DNA of 64,000 bases from Casimicrobiaceae bacterium (GCA_026646885.1 JAPKHK010000005.1:62001-126000); one strand, 5' to 3'. Shown: positions 27,701-36,289, numbered from the stretch's first letter. Translations and numbers: made by a program. The notes: generated by a model from the letters alone, not told the origin.

Positions 27701-29887
27701 ATGCTCGACCGCCTGCACTTTGGCTTTGGCACCCGCCTGCCTTTGCTTCTGCAAACCGAGGCCACCGAGTGCGGCCTGGCCTGTTTGGGCATGGTCGCGG
27801 GTTACCATGGCCATCGCACCGATCTGGCGAACCTGCGCCAGCAATTTCCGGTGTCGCTCAAAGGCAGCACCCTCGCGCATTTGGTCAAGATGGCGCAAAA
27901 GCTGCAACTAGCCACCCGCGCCTTGAAGCTCGACCTCGCGCACCTCGCCGAGCTTCGTTTGCCCTGCGTGTTGCATTGGAACTTCAACCACTTCGTGGTG
28001 CTGAAGGCCGTGGCGCAAGATCGCATCACCATTCACGACCCCGCCTGCGGCGAGCGCCATCTGCCGCTGGCCGAGGTGAGCCGCGCCTTTACCGGCGTGG
28101 CGCTGGAGTTGTGGCCCGACGCCGGTTTCCAAGCGCAAAAGCCGCCGCCTCGCGTGCGCTTGCGCGAACTGGTCGGGCGGGTCACCGGGCTCAAGCGCTC
28201 ACTGCTTCAGGTTTTGCTTCTGGCTTTGGCTTTGGAGGTTTTTGCGCTGGTGAGCCCCTTCTTTCTGCAATGGGTGATCGACCACGCCCTGCTCGCCGCC
28301 GACCGTGACTTGCTCGCCACGCTGGCCATCGGTTTCGGCCTGCTGCTGTTGATGCAGGAGACGATTTCCGCCGCGCGCGGCTGGGCCATTTTGTACCTCT
28401 CCACCTCGCTCAGCGTGCAATGGCGCGCCAACCTCTTCAGCCATCTCTTGAAGCTCCCGGTGCAGTACTTCGAGAAGCGGCACCTCGGCGACGTGGTTTC
28501 GCGCTTCGGCGCGGTGGAACACATCCAGCGCGCGCTCACCACATCCTTTGTCGAAGCCCTGCTCGACGGCCTGATGACGGTCATCACGCTGGCGATGATG
28601 TTCCTCTACAGCCCCACGCTGGCTTGGGTGGCGGTGGCGGCCATGCTGCTTTATGGCGCGGCCCGCTGGGCCTGGTTCATGCCGCTGCGCCATGCCACCG
28701 AAGAACAGATCGTTCACGCCGCCAAGCAGCAAAGCCACTTTCTGGAAACCGTGCGCGGCGTCAAGGCGATCAAACTTTTCCAGCGCCAGGAAGAGCGCCG
28801 GGCCAGTTGGCTCACACTCCTCATCGACCAGATCAACGCCGACCTCCGAACCCAGAAGATGCTCCTCGCCTTCAAGGTGGCCAACGGGGTGCTCTTCGGC
28901 CTGGAGAACATCGCCATCATCTGGCTGGGCGCGCGTTTGGTGATCGACGGGCAGTTCACCGTGGGCGCCTTGATGGCCTTTCTCGCCTACAAGAACCAGT
29001 TCGGCACGCGCGTGTCGGGCCTCATCGACAAGTTCTTCGAACTCAAGATGCTGCAACTGCAAGGCGAGCGCCTGGCCGACATCGTTCGGGCCGCGCCCGA
29101 GGCCGAGCCCGAAGAAGCCCTGGAGATCGACACCACCGCCTTGAGCGCCACCATCGAGTTGCGGGGGGGGCGTTTTCGGTATGCCGAACACGAACCCGAG
29201 GTGCTCTGCGGCCTCGACTTGACCATCGCCGAGGGCGAGTCGGTGGCCATCGTCGGCCCCTCGGGTTGCGGCAAGACCACCCTCATCAACGTGATGCTGG
29301 GCATCTTGCCGCCCACCGCGGGCGAGGTGCTCATTGGAGGCCAGAGCATTCGCCGTCTGGGCAGCGGTGCGCTGCGGCGCATCGCCGGGACGGTGATGCA
29401 AGACGACGTGCTCTTCGCCGGCTCGATCGCCGACAACATCAGTTTCTTCGACCCCAACGCCGATCCGGCCTGGATCGAAGCCTGCGCGAAGATGGCCGCC
29501 GTGCACGCTGAAATCGAAGCCATGCCGATGCGCTACAACACCTTGGTGGGCGACATGGGTACGGTGCTCTCGGGTGGACAGAAGCAGCGCGTGCTCCTCG
29601 CACGGGCGCTCTACAAACGGCCGAAGGTGCTGTTTCTCGACGAGGCGACCAGCCACTTGGATATCGACCGGGAACACGAAGTCAACGCCGCCATCAAGGC
29701 GCTGCAAGTCACTCGTGTGATCGTCGCGCATCGGCCGGAGACCATCGCCACGGCGAGCCGGGTGGTGGTGCTGCATGGCGGGAAGGTGGTGCGGGATTTG
29801 TTGGTGCCGGCGCAGCCCGGCGCATCACCAAGCGAAAGCAATGCCGAAGCGCGCGGGGAAATGGAAGACCGACAGCCGGCGGCGTAG
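27701..29887 (+). CDS. C39-peptidase ABC exporter for double-glycine leader peptides (CvaB/RaxB type)
   Basis: 728 residues from the ATG at 27701. The N-terminal C39 peptidase has the catalytic set C24 (QTEATECGLACL), H97 (HWNFNHFVVL) and D113 (IHDPACG), so it should cut leaders after GG or GA. Then come about six membrane helices and an ATPase with Walker A GPSGCGKTT, signature LSGGQKQR and Walker B VLFLDEATSHLD. It processes and exports the small peptides encoded at 30.9, 33.5 and 33.7 kb (inference from their leaders). Its last 507 bp are duplicated as a fragment at 31,746. Confidence 0.93.
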   Translation: MLDRLHFGFGTRLPLLLQTEATECGLACLGMVAGYHGHRTDLANLRQQFPVSLKGSTLAHLVKMAQKLQLATRALKLDLAHLAELRLPCVLHWNFNHFVVLKAVAQDRITIHDPACGERHLPLAEVSRAFTGVALELWPDAGFQAQKPPPRVRLRELVGRVTGLKRSLLQVLLLALALEVFALVSPFFLQWVIDHALLAADRDLLATLAIGFGLLLLMQETISAARGWAILYLSTSLSVQWRANLFSHLLKLPVQYFEKRHLGDVVSRFGAVEHIQRALTTSFVEALLDGLMTVITLAMMFLYSPTLAWVAVAAMLLYGAARWAWFMPLRHATEEQIVHAAKQQSHFLETVRGVKAIKLFQRQEERRASWLTLLIDQINADLRTQKMLLAFKVANGVLFGLENIAIIWLGARLVIDGQFTVGALMAFLAYKNQFGTRVSGLIDKFFELKMLQLQGERLADIVRAAPEAEPEEALEIDTTALSATIELRGGRFRYAEHEPEVLCGLDLTIAEGESVAIVGPSGCGKTTLINVMLGILPPTAGEVLIGGQSIRRLGSGALRRIAGTVMQDDVLFAGSIADNISFFDPNADPAWIEACAKMAAVHAEIEAMPMRYNTLVGDMGTVLSGGQKQRVLLARALYKRPKVLFLDEATSHLDIDREHEVNAAIKALQVTRVIVAHRPETIATASRVVVLHGGKVVRDLLVPAQPGASPSESNAEARGEMEDRQPAA

Positions 29888-30014
29888 AACGGCGCAAACG
29901 ATCAGGGGGAAGAGATGCAATTTGAGCGCTCCAGTTGCAACGCCTACGCCGTTCGCGAGGACGGCGCCGAGTATTCGCACGATGGGAGGTTCAGTCTCCG
30001 GGCCGCGTGGATCG
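29381..30014 (+). repeat. Direct repeat 1, left copy (ABC 3' end plus regulator 5' end)
   Basis: About 634 bp, matched without gaps at a constant offset of 2365 to 31,746-32,379 with only scattered substitutions. It covers the ABC exporter from RRIAGTV to its stop, the intergenic sequence and the first 28 codons of the LuxR-type regulator. The 1.73 kb between copies holds the body of regulator 2, peptide 1 and a CPBP protease. Confidence 0.9.
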
Positions 30015-30871
30015 CTCATGCCGGTGAAACAGGCGGGACTCCGAACATGGGAATTTGTCCCCTCTCTCCGCAAATATGTCGCCAATCCAGCGCTCCCACG
30101 GGCGACGAACAAGATACGCAGTCTCGTCCCGCAAATGAGGCAGAACTTTCGGAGTGGGCACGCCGAGAGCTCGTACGTATCTTCCCGCATGAAGCAACTA
30201 TTCTTGGATTTGGCACCGTTACCGCTACGGACCTGATTGTAGATCGCGTCATATGCGTGAATATGACCGATCGCTACGTCCTCGGGCTAATCGATGGCAA
30301 CCATGAACTACGCAGCGCAGCATTGCGTCGATGGTATCGTGTTCGGGCGCCGCTCTGGTTAGTTGGCCCCGATTGGCGCGGAATCCAGGATAGGGCTTGG
30401 AAGATCAACATCGAACGCCACGGGTTCACAAATTGCCTGGTGGACGGAATCTTGGCACCTATCGACGGTCGTTTCAGCTTCTTGACCATGTTCAACATGG
30501 CAGGAAGAACACCTCCCTGTGGGATGGCCGTCAGGCACTTCGCGACAGCGCTAGCCACCGACGTATGGTTTTCTACACAGCCAGATCATCAAAGGTGCGC
30601 ACAATTTCCGACGATGAGGTTGACAGCAGTCGAGCAGGAGCTGATCCAGCTCTTGCGGCTTGGGAAGTCCAACTGGGAAATCGGGAAGATCCTTGGTAAG
30701 AGCGCGGCCACGGTTAAAACGCAGTTGCAGAGGCTGTACCAGCGAACGGGTACCGCAAACCGCACGGAGTTGGCGATTCGAGCCACAGTCGCGCCGCCTA
30801 GTACTCCGCACGGCGTATCGACCGAACCGGAGACGGCAGGTAGGATTGATCGTCGGCATGAGGCATACTAG
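29915..30871 (+). CDS. LuxR-type transcriptional regulator 2 (EpsA-like)
   Basis: 318 residues. The first 28 residues (MQFERSSCNAYAVREDGAEY and on) are identical to those of regulator 3 because they lie in the direct repeat. From about residue 78 it instead resembles regulator 1 (ELSEWARRELVRIFPHEATILGFG; GFTNCLVDGILAPIDGRFSFL). The C-terminal HTH is LTAVEQELIQLLRLGKSNWEIGKILGKSAATVKTQLQRLYQRTG. It therefore looks chimeric: a borrowed N-terminal tip on a regulator-1-like body; a later start such as the ATG at residue 45 is possible. It directly precedes peptide 1, which it may control. Confidence 0.75.
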   Translation: MQFERSSCNAYAVREDGAEYSHDGRFSLRAAWIAHAGETGGTPNMGICPLSPQICRQSSAPTGDEQDTQSRPANEAELSEWARRELVRIFPHEATILGFGTVTATDLIVDRVICVNMTDRYVLGLIDGNHELRSAALRRWYRVRAPLWLVGPDWRGIQDRAWKINIERHGFTNCLVDGILAPIDGRFSFLTMFNMAGRTPPCGMAVRHFATALATDVWFSTQPDHQRCAQFPTMRLTAVEQELIQLLRLGKSNWEIGKILGKSAATVKTQLQRLYQRTGTANRTELAIRATVAPPSTPHGVSTEPETAGRIDRRHEAY

Positions 30872-30916
30872 CCTGCAATTGTCGGCAACTTCTTTTCCAC
30901 TCAAACGAGGCGCAAA

Positions 30917-31057
30917 ATGACTGAGATGACAGTGCAGGAAATCGAAGAAGTCTCCGGAGGGTTTCTCATTCCCCTCGGATACGCAGTCTATTGGATCTGG
31001 ACGAACCGCAACCCCGCTGGCGGCCCGAGCAACATCAGCCAGATTCACGTCGCCTGA
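30917..31057 (+). CDS. Candidate secreted peptide 1 with double-glycine leader
   Basis: 46 residues; GAGG six bases before the ATG. The leader MTEMTVQEIEEVSGG fits the consensus for C39 exporters (M-x-E-L/M-x-x-x-E-hydrophobic-x-x-V-S-G-G). The 31-residue core starts FLIPLGYAVYWIW, is aromatic and hydrophobic, then becomes Asn/Pro/Gly-rich and ends ISQIHVA. It has Ser and Thr but no cysteine. It lies 45 bp after regulator 2 and 14 bp before a CPBP protease, a common bacteriocin-immunity arrangement. Confidence 0.8.
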   Translation: MTEMTVQEIEEVSGGFLIPLGYAVYWIWTNRNPAGGPSNISQIHVA

Positions 31058-31071
31058 CGCTTGTCGCCGCC

Positions 31072-31695
31072 ATGCACACCGGCAAGATCATCCCTCTATC
31101 CGTCGATACGACTCGTTGGGTTTCTGCCGTGTTGGCCGCCTACGGACTTGGGGTGGGCATTGCCATCCTGGGGGGGGAACTGGCCGGTGTGCTGTTTGAC
31201 AACTCGATCGCCGTTGCGGAGCGTAATATTCAACTTCGCGATTGGCTAGGCATGGACGGCTTCTGGTCAGTCCTGGCTATTCTGTCGATCAGCGCCATTG
31301 CCGAAGAGATTCTGTTCCGCAAACTCGGCTTTGTCGTATTGCGAGCAGAAGGACTCTCTGATCGAATAATCGTGCTGCTGACGACAGTAGGCTTCGCCGC
31401 AGCGCACCTGCCCGACCCGGTGCAGGTTGGCGTTGCCGCCGTGCTGGGTGTACTCCTCGGAACACTCTATGCAAGCGGACGAGACGGATTCGCCCTGTGT
31501 GTTGGGGTGCATCTTGGCCTGAACCAAACCGGCGCGTTCGCCATGCAACAACTGGGGGACCGGATCACCTATTCCGGCGTATTATCGCTTCCGTGGTGGG
31601 TGTATGTATTTGCGGGGACGGCCTTTCTCCTCGGCTTGCAAGGTGTCAGAAAGAACGTCGCCGCGAAAGAGCAGCTGCCAGCGGAAGCAACCTGA
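31072..31695 (+). CDS. CPBP-family intramembrane glutamic protease (Abi/CAAX), 1
   Basis: 207 residues from the ATG at 31072, after the stop of peptide 1; the open frame extends upstream over peptide 1 and is not credible there. Several membrane helices and the family motifs E78-E79-xxx-R83 (AEEILFRK), FAAAH112 and VHLGLN. CPBP proteins cut membrane-embedded substrates; many bacteriocin immunity proteins belong here, which fits the position beside a peptide gene. The last 50 bp run up to the second copy of direct repeat 1. Confidence 0.85.
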   Translation: MHTGKIIPLSVDTTRWVSAVLAAYGLGVGIAILGGELAGVLFDNSIAVAERNIQLRDWLGMDGFWSVLAILSISAIAEEILFRKLGFVVLRAEGLSDRIIVLLTTVGFAAAHLPDPVQVGVAAVLGVLLGTLYASGRDGFALCVGVHLGLNQTGAFAMQQLGDRITYSGVLSLPWWVYVFAGTAFLLGLQGVRKNVAAKEQLPAEAT

Positions 31696-31745
31696 TCAAC
31701 TTCCCTGGGCGGTCGCCGGAGCGAATCGGCGCAACAGCGAGGCGT

Positions 31746-32252
31746 ATCGCCGGCACGGTGATGCAAGACGATGTGCTCTTTGCCGGCTCGATCGCCGACA
31801 ACATCAGTTTCTTCGACCCCAACGCCGATCCGGCCTGGATCGAAGCCTGCGCGAAGATGGCCGCCGTGCACCCCGAAATCGAAGCCATGCCGATGCGCTA
31901 CAACACCTTGGTGGGCGACATGGGTACGGTGCTCTCGGGTGGACAGAAGCAGCGCGTGCTCCTCGCAAGGGCGCTCTACAAACGGCCGAAGGTGCTGTTT
32001 CTCGACGAGGCGACCAGCCACTTGGATATCGACCGGGAACACGAAGTCAATGCCGCCATCAAGGCGCTGCAAGTCACTCGTGTGATCGTCGCGCATCGGC
32101 CGGAGACCATCGCCACGGCGAGCCGCGTGGTGGTGCTGCATGGCGGGAAGGTGGTGCGGGATTTGTTGGTGCCGGCGCAGCCCGGCGCGTCACCAAGGGA
32201 AAGCAATGCCGAAGCACGCGGGGAAATGGACGACCGACAGCCGGCGGCGTAG
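31746..32252 (+). pseudogene. 3' fragment of the C39 ABC exporter ATPase domain
   Basis: Encodes RRIAGTVMQDDVLFAGSIAD to the stop, nearly identical to the end of the full exporter (for example AVHPEIE for AVHAEIE, GEMDDRQPAA for GEMEDRQPAA). It has the signature LSGGQKQR and Walker B but lacks Walker A, the membrane domain and the peptidase, so it cannot work as an exporter. The reading frame is open, but no start with a ribosome site is visible. It is part of the right copy of direct repeat 1. Confidence 0.88.
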
Positions 32253-32379
32253 AACGGCGCAAACGATCAGGGAGAAGAGATGCAATTTGAGCGCTCCAGT
32301 TGCAACGCCTACGCCGTTCGCGAGGATGGCGCCGAGTATTCGCACGATGGGAGGTTCAGTCTCCAGGCCGCGAGGATCG
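31746..32379 (+). repeat. Direct repeat 1, right copy
   Basis: Partner of 29,381-30,014 at a constant offset of 2365. It ends within codon 33 of regulator 3, where the two regulators diverge. The sequence just before it (31,703-31,745) resembles 38,029-38,071, downstream of regulatory copy B. Confidence 0.9.
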
Positions 32380-33377
32380 AGACCGACACACTCTGCTTGG
32401 CCCTTCTGTCTGCTCTCGAATGGGTGGAGACGGAGAACGATCTGCGGATTTGGCTGACCCAGTTTCTGCTGCCCCAGCTTCGCGCCGAAGCCATATTGCT
32501 CAGTCTGGGCGAAATCGAAGGCGGCGACCATTGGCGGCAAGCGGCAATGATCGATCAAGCCTTGCCGGAAGAAGTGCGCGACCTGCTGTGCAATGGTGTC
32601 GCCGGGCACAATGGCGATGGGCCTGTGATGACCCAGCTCACGCGCCAATGGCTGCGGTGCCGCCGACCTGTTGCCGCAACGTTCAAGCTGGCAACGGGCG
32701 CTCCTTGCGAGATGGTGTGGCTCGCCGAGGGCGAGGCAGCAGCGCGGCTGCACCGGTTCTCCATCGCGCCACCCCAAGCGGCAATCCGGCCGCTTCAATT
32801 GGCCGGCCGCAGCCAAGCCGCCGCAACGCGAATCACCCCCATTGCCGACGAACACCATTCGTTCGCGCGCGTGTCGGAACGGTCGCAAGGCACCGAGCGC
32901 CCACGCGCCTGCCGCCGCACTCTGCTGCTCCATGGTGCGACCGAGCCCGCCGGGCGGCGTGGGATCGTTCTCTTTGTGGTGCAGACGGTGTGCGTCGATT
33001 TCGGCGAAACTGCCCAACTGCTGGCCGCCCTGGAGTCAGTTTTGCCGAAGCTGTATTGCAAGACCGCCGGCATTCTTCTTCGCCGCCGCAGGTGCACCGA
33101 TGAGCCGGCACCACCCGCAACTGGTGACGATCTGAAGCAACTGAGCGCGGCAGAACTGGAAGTGCTTGCATGGGTCGCCAAAGGCAAGAGCAACTGGGCG
33201 ATCGCCAAGATACTTGGACGCGCGACAAACACCGTGCGTAATCAAGTGGTGTCTGTACTCGCAAAGCTCCACGTCGCCACACGAGCGGAAGCTGCTTTCC
33301 ACTACCAGGGCTACCACGCCACCGCCGCGATGTCAATAGTGCATGTGAACCATGGCATCACTTCAAAACGCGGCTGA
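32280..33377 (+). CDS. LuxR-type transcriptional regulator 3
   Basis: 365 residues. The N-terminal region runs smoothly from the repeat-encoded tip into SLQAARIETDTLCLALLSALEWVETENDLRIWLTQFLL, so this is probably the original owner of that start. The middle is unlike regulators 1 and 2. The HTH is LSAAELEVLAWVAKGKSNWAIAKILGRATNTVRNQVVSVLAKLHVATRAE. It stands 134 bp upstream of peptide 2 and may activate the peptide genes through the palindromes at 25.8 and 38.0 kb (inference). Confidence 0.78.
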   Translation: MQFERSSCNAYAVREDGAEYSHDGRFSLQAARIETDTLCLALLSALEWVETENDLRIWLTQFLLPQLRAEAILLSLGEIEGGDHWRQAAMIDQALPEEVRDLLCNGVAGHNGDGPVMTQLTRQWLRCRRPVAATFKLATGAPCEMVWLAEGEAAARLHRFSIAPPQAAIRPLQLAGRSQAAATRITPIADEHHSFARVSERSQGTERPRACRRTLLLHGATEPAGRRGIVLFVVQTVCVDFGETAQLLAALESVLPKLYCKTAGILLRRRRCTDEPAPPATGDDLKQLSAAELEVLAWVAKGKSNWAIAKILGRATNTVRNQVVSVLAKLHVATRAEAAFHYQGYHATAAMSIVHVNHGITSKRG

Positions 33378-33511
33378 CAATGGCGACGACCGGACAAAAA
33401 GGAAGTTTCTGTAGAACGCGACAACCGCCTCAGAAGCCATCGTCCGGTTCGCCCCGACAGGCAACCTGCCGGTAGCAGCTGCAATTTCAACCGATCGATT
33501 GAGGAGTGAAC

Positions 33512-33637
33512 ATGAAGGAACTTTCGCAGCAAGAATTCGAAGTCATCTCGGGCGCTGGCTTCGAGTCGGATTACTACTGGATCATTGAGCGACTGAAGAA
33601 GGACGGAATACTTCCGCCGCAGATTCGGACGAATTAA
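33512..33637 (+). CDS. Candidate secreted peptide 2 with Gly-Ala leader
   Basis: 41 residues; GAGGAG five bases before the ATG. Leader MKELSQQEFEVISGA matches the double-glycine consensus with the permitted GA ending. The core (GFESDYYWIIERLKKDGILP, then PQIRTN) is amphipathic and charged, unlike the hydrophobic cores of peptides 1 and 3, and has no cysteine. It is 95 bp upstream of peptide 3, so the two could form a two-component pair or this one could be a signalling peptide. Confidence 0.8.
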   Translation: MKELSQQEFEVISGAGFESDYYWIIERLKKDGILPPQIRTN

Positions 33638-33731
33638 CTCGAGGCAAGTGCCTTGATCCCGATCTTGCCGCATTGGCAGGAAGCCTTTGGCACCAAGGCG
33701 CTACTGGTGCCATCACAGTAAGGAGATTAGA

Positions 33732-33839
33732 ATGCGAGAGCTGTCAATTGCGGAAGTTGAAGAAGTAAGCGGTGGCAACCCCATACTGATCGCCTACGCG
33801 ATTGGTCTGATCACCGGGCTTCTGCTCGGCAAGAAGTAG
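33732..33839 (+). CDS. Candidate secreted peptide 3 with double-glycine leader
   Basis: 35 residues; AAGGAG six bases before the ATG. The leader MRELSIAEVEEVSGG is an almost ideal C39 leader. The 20-residue core NPILIAYAIGLITGLLLGKK is a single hydrophobic helix with a GxxxG-like spacing and a Lys-Lys end, as expected of a membrane-permeabilising bacteriocin. No cysteine. No terminator is obvious in the 80 bp before the DUF3267 gene. Confidence 0.85.
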   Translation: MRELSIAEVEEVSGGNPILIAYAIGLITGLLLGKK

Positions 33840-33921
33840 CCGTAATCCCCCCCGGGGGATGAGCATATTCCTTTCCCCGGGGCCTGTACCATAGTCGCGC
33901 AAATGATCCCGCCTTCCCTTT

Positions 33922-34533
33922 ATGCCTAACGATACAGCGCCCTCACTGGAAAGTTGCGAGCGTCATTGCCGAACCGACAATCGGTCGCTTTCTCTCCTAC
34001 GCGGGAACGCATTAGGAACGCTGCTCGCCACCAGCATAGTCGTCGGTTTGAATATCGCCTGGGCACTAGTCGCCTCAGGGCCGCCTCCTCTCAGAGCGCT
34101 AATCGATAGCGCATCGATTCCAGCCCTTCTTACCATTCTTGTCGCATTGAGCGTAGGGCACGAAGCACTTCATGCTTCAACCTGGATAGTGCTGAACCGA
34201 GGCCGCAGTAGCTTTCGCGTGAAATTCGGTGTGCAGTGGCGCTATCTCATGCCTTACGCCAATCCCGTCGGGCCGATGCCGGTCTGGATCAACCGCGTGG
34301 GAGGATTGGCGCCGGCGGTTTTCCTAGGGTTCCTGCCTTTGGCCGCAGCGACATGGGTTAACGAACCCGTGCTGGCAGGCTGGGCGATCATTATGATCGG
34401 TTCCAGCGCCGGTGATTTTCTCATCTTCTGGCAAATTCGGGGTTTGCCAGGCAGTGTTCTTGTAGAAGACTTGCCCGACCGGATTGGGGTCATCGTACAC
34501 TGGGAAAAATGGGATCAACCGGGCAATCAGTAA
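33922..34533 (+). CDS. DUF3267 putative zincin membrane protein, 1
   Basis: 203 residues. Membrane segments near 32-50, 68-80, 120-140 and 145-160, with HEALH (H80, E81, H84) at the edge of a helix and a later GDFLIFWQIRGLPGSVLVEDLPDRIG motif whose Asp could be the third ligand. DUF3267 is annotated as a putative zinc peptidase; substrate unknown. Position after the peptide genes suggests immunity or maturation (inference). It is nearly identical to the copy at 36.3 kb. Base composition here is visibly less GC-rich than in the housekeeping genes. Confidence 0.8.
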   Translation: MPNDTAPSLESCERHCRTDNRSLSLLRGNALGTLLATSIVVGLNIAWALVASGPPPLRALIDSASIPALLTILVALSVGHEALHASTWIVLNRGRSSFRVKFGVQWRYLMPYANPVGPMPVWINRVGGLAPAVFLGFLPLAAATWVNEPVLAGWAIIMIGSSAGDFLIFWQIRGLPGSVLVEDLPDRIGVIVHWEKWDQPGNQ

Positions 34534-34626
34534 GTCTCCGTGGAAGAGTCAGGGTCTTGTGCTGTCATCCGGCCGAAGCGCCCCAGATGTTGGTCGGGCA
34601 ACCGCGATTGCACCTTCAAGCTAATT
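33980..34626 (+). repeat. Direct repeat 2, left copy (DUF3267 gene plus downstream flank)
   Basis: Matches 36,315-36,962 at an offset of about 2336 with many third-position changes, and continues past the stop codon into the non-coding sequence (GGTCGGGCAACC, CGATTG, TTCAAGC). The shared flank shows that this is a DNA-level duplication and not just related genes. Between the copies lie an LspA-like gene and a diverged DUF3267 gene. Confidence 0.85.
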
Positions 34627-34669
34627 TGTCCGTAACCAATTGGGTCGTAACTTCTCACTGACTGTGGCA

Positions 34670-35320
34670 ATGTTAGTCTTGACGCAGTTACATGAGCTGC
34701 AAGAAATTGAACGCATCAACCTTTGTTTGGCTCCCCGGCCCGCCTGCGCCGAGCAGCCAAACCTGCAAGGAATAGAACCCTTTTTGAGATTGCGAATTCG
34801 CGCCTGGAGGGGACTCCGTCGAGCCATCACGGGGAAGTGGTTCGATGCGTCTGCTTGGCGCGTCGCCCTTCTCTTGCTGTCCCTTCTGCTCGTTGAATTG
34901 TTGACCCGCCTCGTGGTCGTGGCCACGCTGCCTCTCGGACAAGGGAGGTTCTACCTGGGTGAGCTTGTTCTGATTGGTCGCGCGGAACACGAGGTAGGGC
35001 AGCAATGGCTACTTCTGATTGGCAACATGGGCTTCGCCCTTCTCTTCTTCGTGCTTAGGGTCGCCTCCCGCATTCCACTGATGAACTACCCCTTCATTCT
35101 TGGTTCGGCTGGCTCATTTGGCAATCTTGTTGAAGTAAACCTGCGAGGCGCAGCGACTGACTGGATTGCCATATTCCCGAAGGTGCTACCCGTTGCGTAT
35201 AACCTTGGCGACTTTCTGATTTTCGCCGCCATCGCTTGGGGAGCCGTCAACTATGTGCGGCTACTTTTGCTGGCCCACCGTACGGGCAAATTGGTGGCTG
35301 ACGAGAGTAGTTCGGTCTGA
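34670..35320 (+). CDS. Signal peptidase II (LspA)-like membrane protein
   Basis: 216 residues from the ATG at 34670 (TTG at 34640 possible; no clear ribosome site for either). Four hydrophobic segments from about 63 on. The C-terminal half GSAGSFGNLVEVNLRGAATDW, then IAIFPKVLPVAYNLGDFLIF, aligns with the LspA active-site region: D164 (TDW, for VDF) and D181 (NLGDF, for NIADS) match the catalytic aspartate pair with similar spacing. The usual NVxDR is replaced by NLVEVN and an extra N-terminal segment of about 55 residues is present. Probably an aspartyl membrane protease specialised for this locus; the housekeeping lspA should be elsewhere. Confidence 0.65.
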   Translation: MLVLTQLHELQEIERINLCLAPRPACAEQPNLQGIEPFLRLRIRAWRGLRRAITGKWFDASAWRVALLLLSLLLVELLTRLVVVATLPLGQGRFYLGELVLIGRAEHEVGQQWLLLIGNMGFALLFFVLRVASRIPLMNYPFILGSAGSFGNLVEVNLRGAATDWIAIFPKVLPVAYNLGDFLIFAAIAWGAVNYVRLLLLAHRTGKLVADESSSV

Positions 35321-35363
35321 AGTCGCCAAGCGCGAATGGCCGCCCGTATTGTTGCCATGTTAG

Positions 35364-35945
35364 ATGAGTGGAGGGGCTGAAGTGGGGCAAGAGGGGATGC
35401 GTGGTGCGGCATTTGCAACATTTCTTTGCCTAGCATTCTTGGCGGTCGGAAACGGCGCTTGGGTGGCGGTCTTTCAGGACGACTGGCCTATGGCGGCAAT
35501 CGCAGCTGATTCGATAGTCCTGTTTACCATTGGGTTTGTCGTTCTTACTATCGCCCATGAGGCAATTCATGGCATCACCTTCGGCCTTCTAAATCGTGGC
35601 CAGCCCGGCTTCAAAGTCGAATTTGGAATCGATCGGCGGGCATTGATGCCCTACGTACACCCGAGTGGGTTAATGCCCGCCACCACCTATCGAATCGGAG
35701 CACTGGCTCCTGGCCTGCTCCTGGGCATACTGCCCGCGATCTACGCCTTGGTCACAAAAGACGTGTACGTCGCCGGCTGGGCAATTCTGATGATTGCGGG
35801 CGCCGCCGGAGATTTCATGCTGCTCGTGCAGCTTCGCGGCGTCCCTGGGAGCGTTCCAGTAGAGGATTCTGAGGATAGCATCGGCGTGAGGGTGCGCTGG
35901 GATCTTGTTCCCTCGACGAAACCAGATGAGGGTGAAAGTTGCTGA
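35364..35945 (+). CDS. DUF3267 putative zincin membrane protein, 2 (diverged)
   Basis: 193 residues. HEAIH (H65, E66, H69), LNRGQPGFKVEFGIDRRALMPYVHPSGLMPATTYRIGALAPG and GDFMLLVQLRGVPGSVPVEDSEDSIGV follow the other two members but with much lower identity, so it is an older paralogue. It lies 43 bp after the LspA-like gene, and both are enclosed by direct repeat 2. Confidence 0.78.
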   Translation: MSGGAEVGQEGMRGAAFATFLCLAFLAVGNGAWVAVFQDDWPMAAIAADSIVLFTIGFVVLTIAHEAIHGITFGLLNRGQPGFKVEFGIDRRALMPYVHPSGLMPATTYRIGALAPGLLLGILPAIYALVTKDVYVAGWAILMIAGAAGDFMLLVQLRGVPGSVPVEDSEDSIGVRVRWDLVPSTKPDEGESC

Positions 35946-36289
35946 GTCCGGTCGCTCATTGTCCATTGACTAAACCGCAAGCGTGATGATTGGGAGACCG
36001 CCCTTCGGACGCTTGCGTGTAGTTACAATGGCCTCCGTGATGCCTTCTCAAGGCCAAAACACGCCCGAGCGGGCCGGAGCTAGCCACGCAATGGACAAGC
36101 AGATGAACCGACCATACCTGGCCTGGCGCCCCAGGTCGTTTTCGCATGGGTTGCTGGCGGCCTTTCTTCCTCATGCGCTCGGAAATGCGACCACTTTGCT
36201 GGTGGCAACCGCACTCGGCGGGGCACCCCAATAAGGAAATTGACGAACATATCCAAACTGAACCGAGCGCGCGGCGTACTGATGTGGGC

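Noticed and set aside
31497-32252. Second ABC transporter gene
   Set aside because: Only the last third of the ATPase is present; Walker A, membrane and peptidase parts are missing, and the upstream part of the frame overlaps the CPBP gene.
24684-33377. Exosortase/PEP-CTERM (EpsA) exopolysaccharide locus
   Set aside because: The regulators resemble EpsA, but there is no exosortase, no PEP-CTERM tail on any exported protein here (beta-helix proteins checked) and no polysaccharide gene set.
35983-36234. Small hydrophobic protein between DUF3267 copies 2 and 3
   Set aside because: No homology, no ribosome site, and no double-glycine leader; most likely non-coding sequence around the repeat junction.
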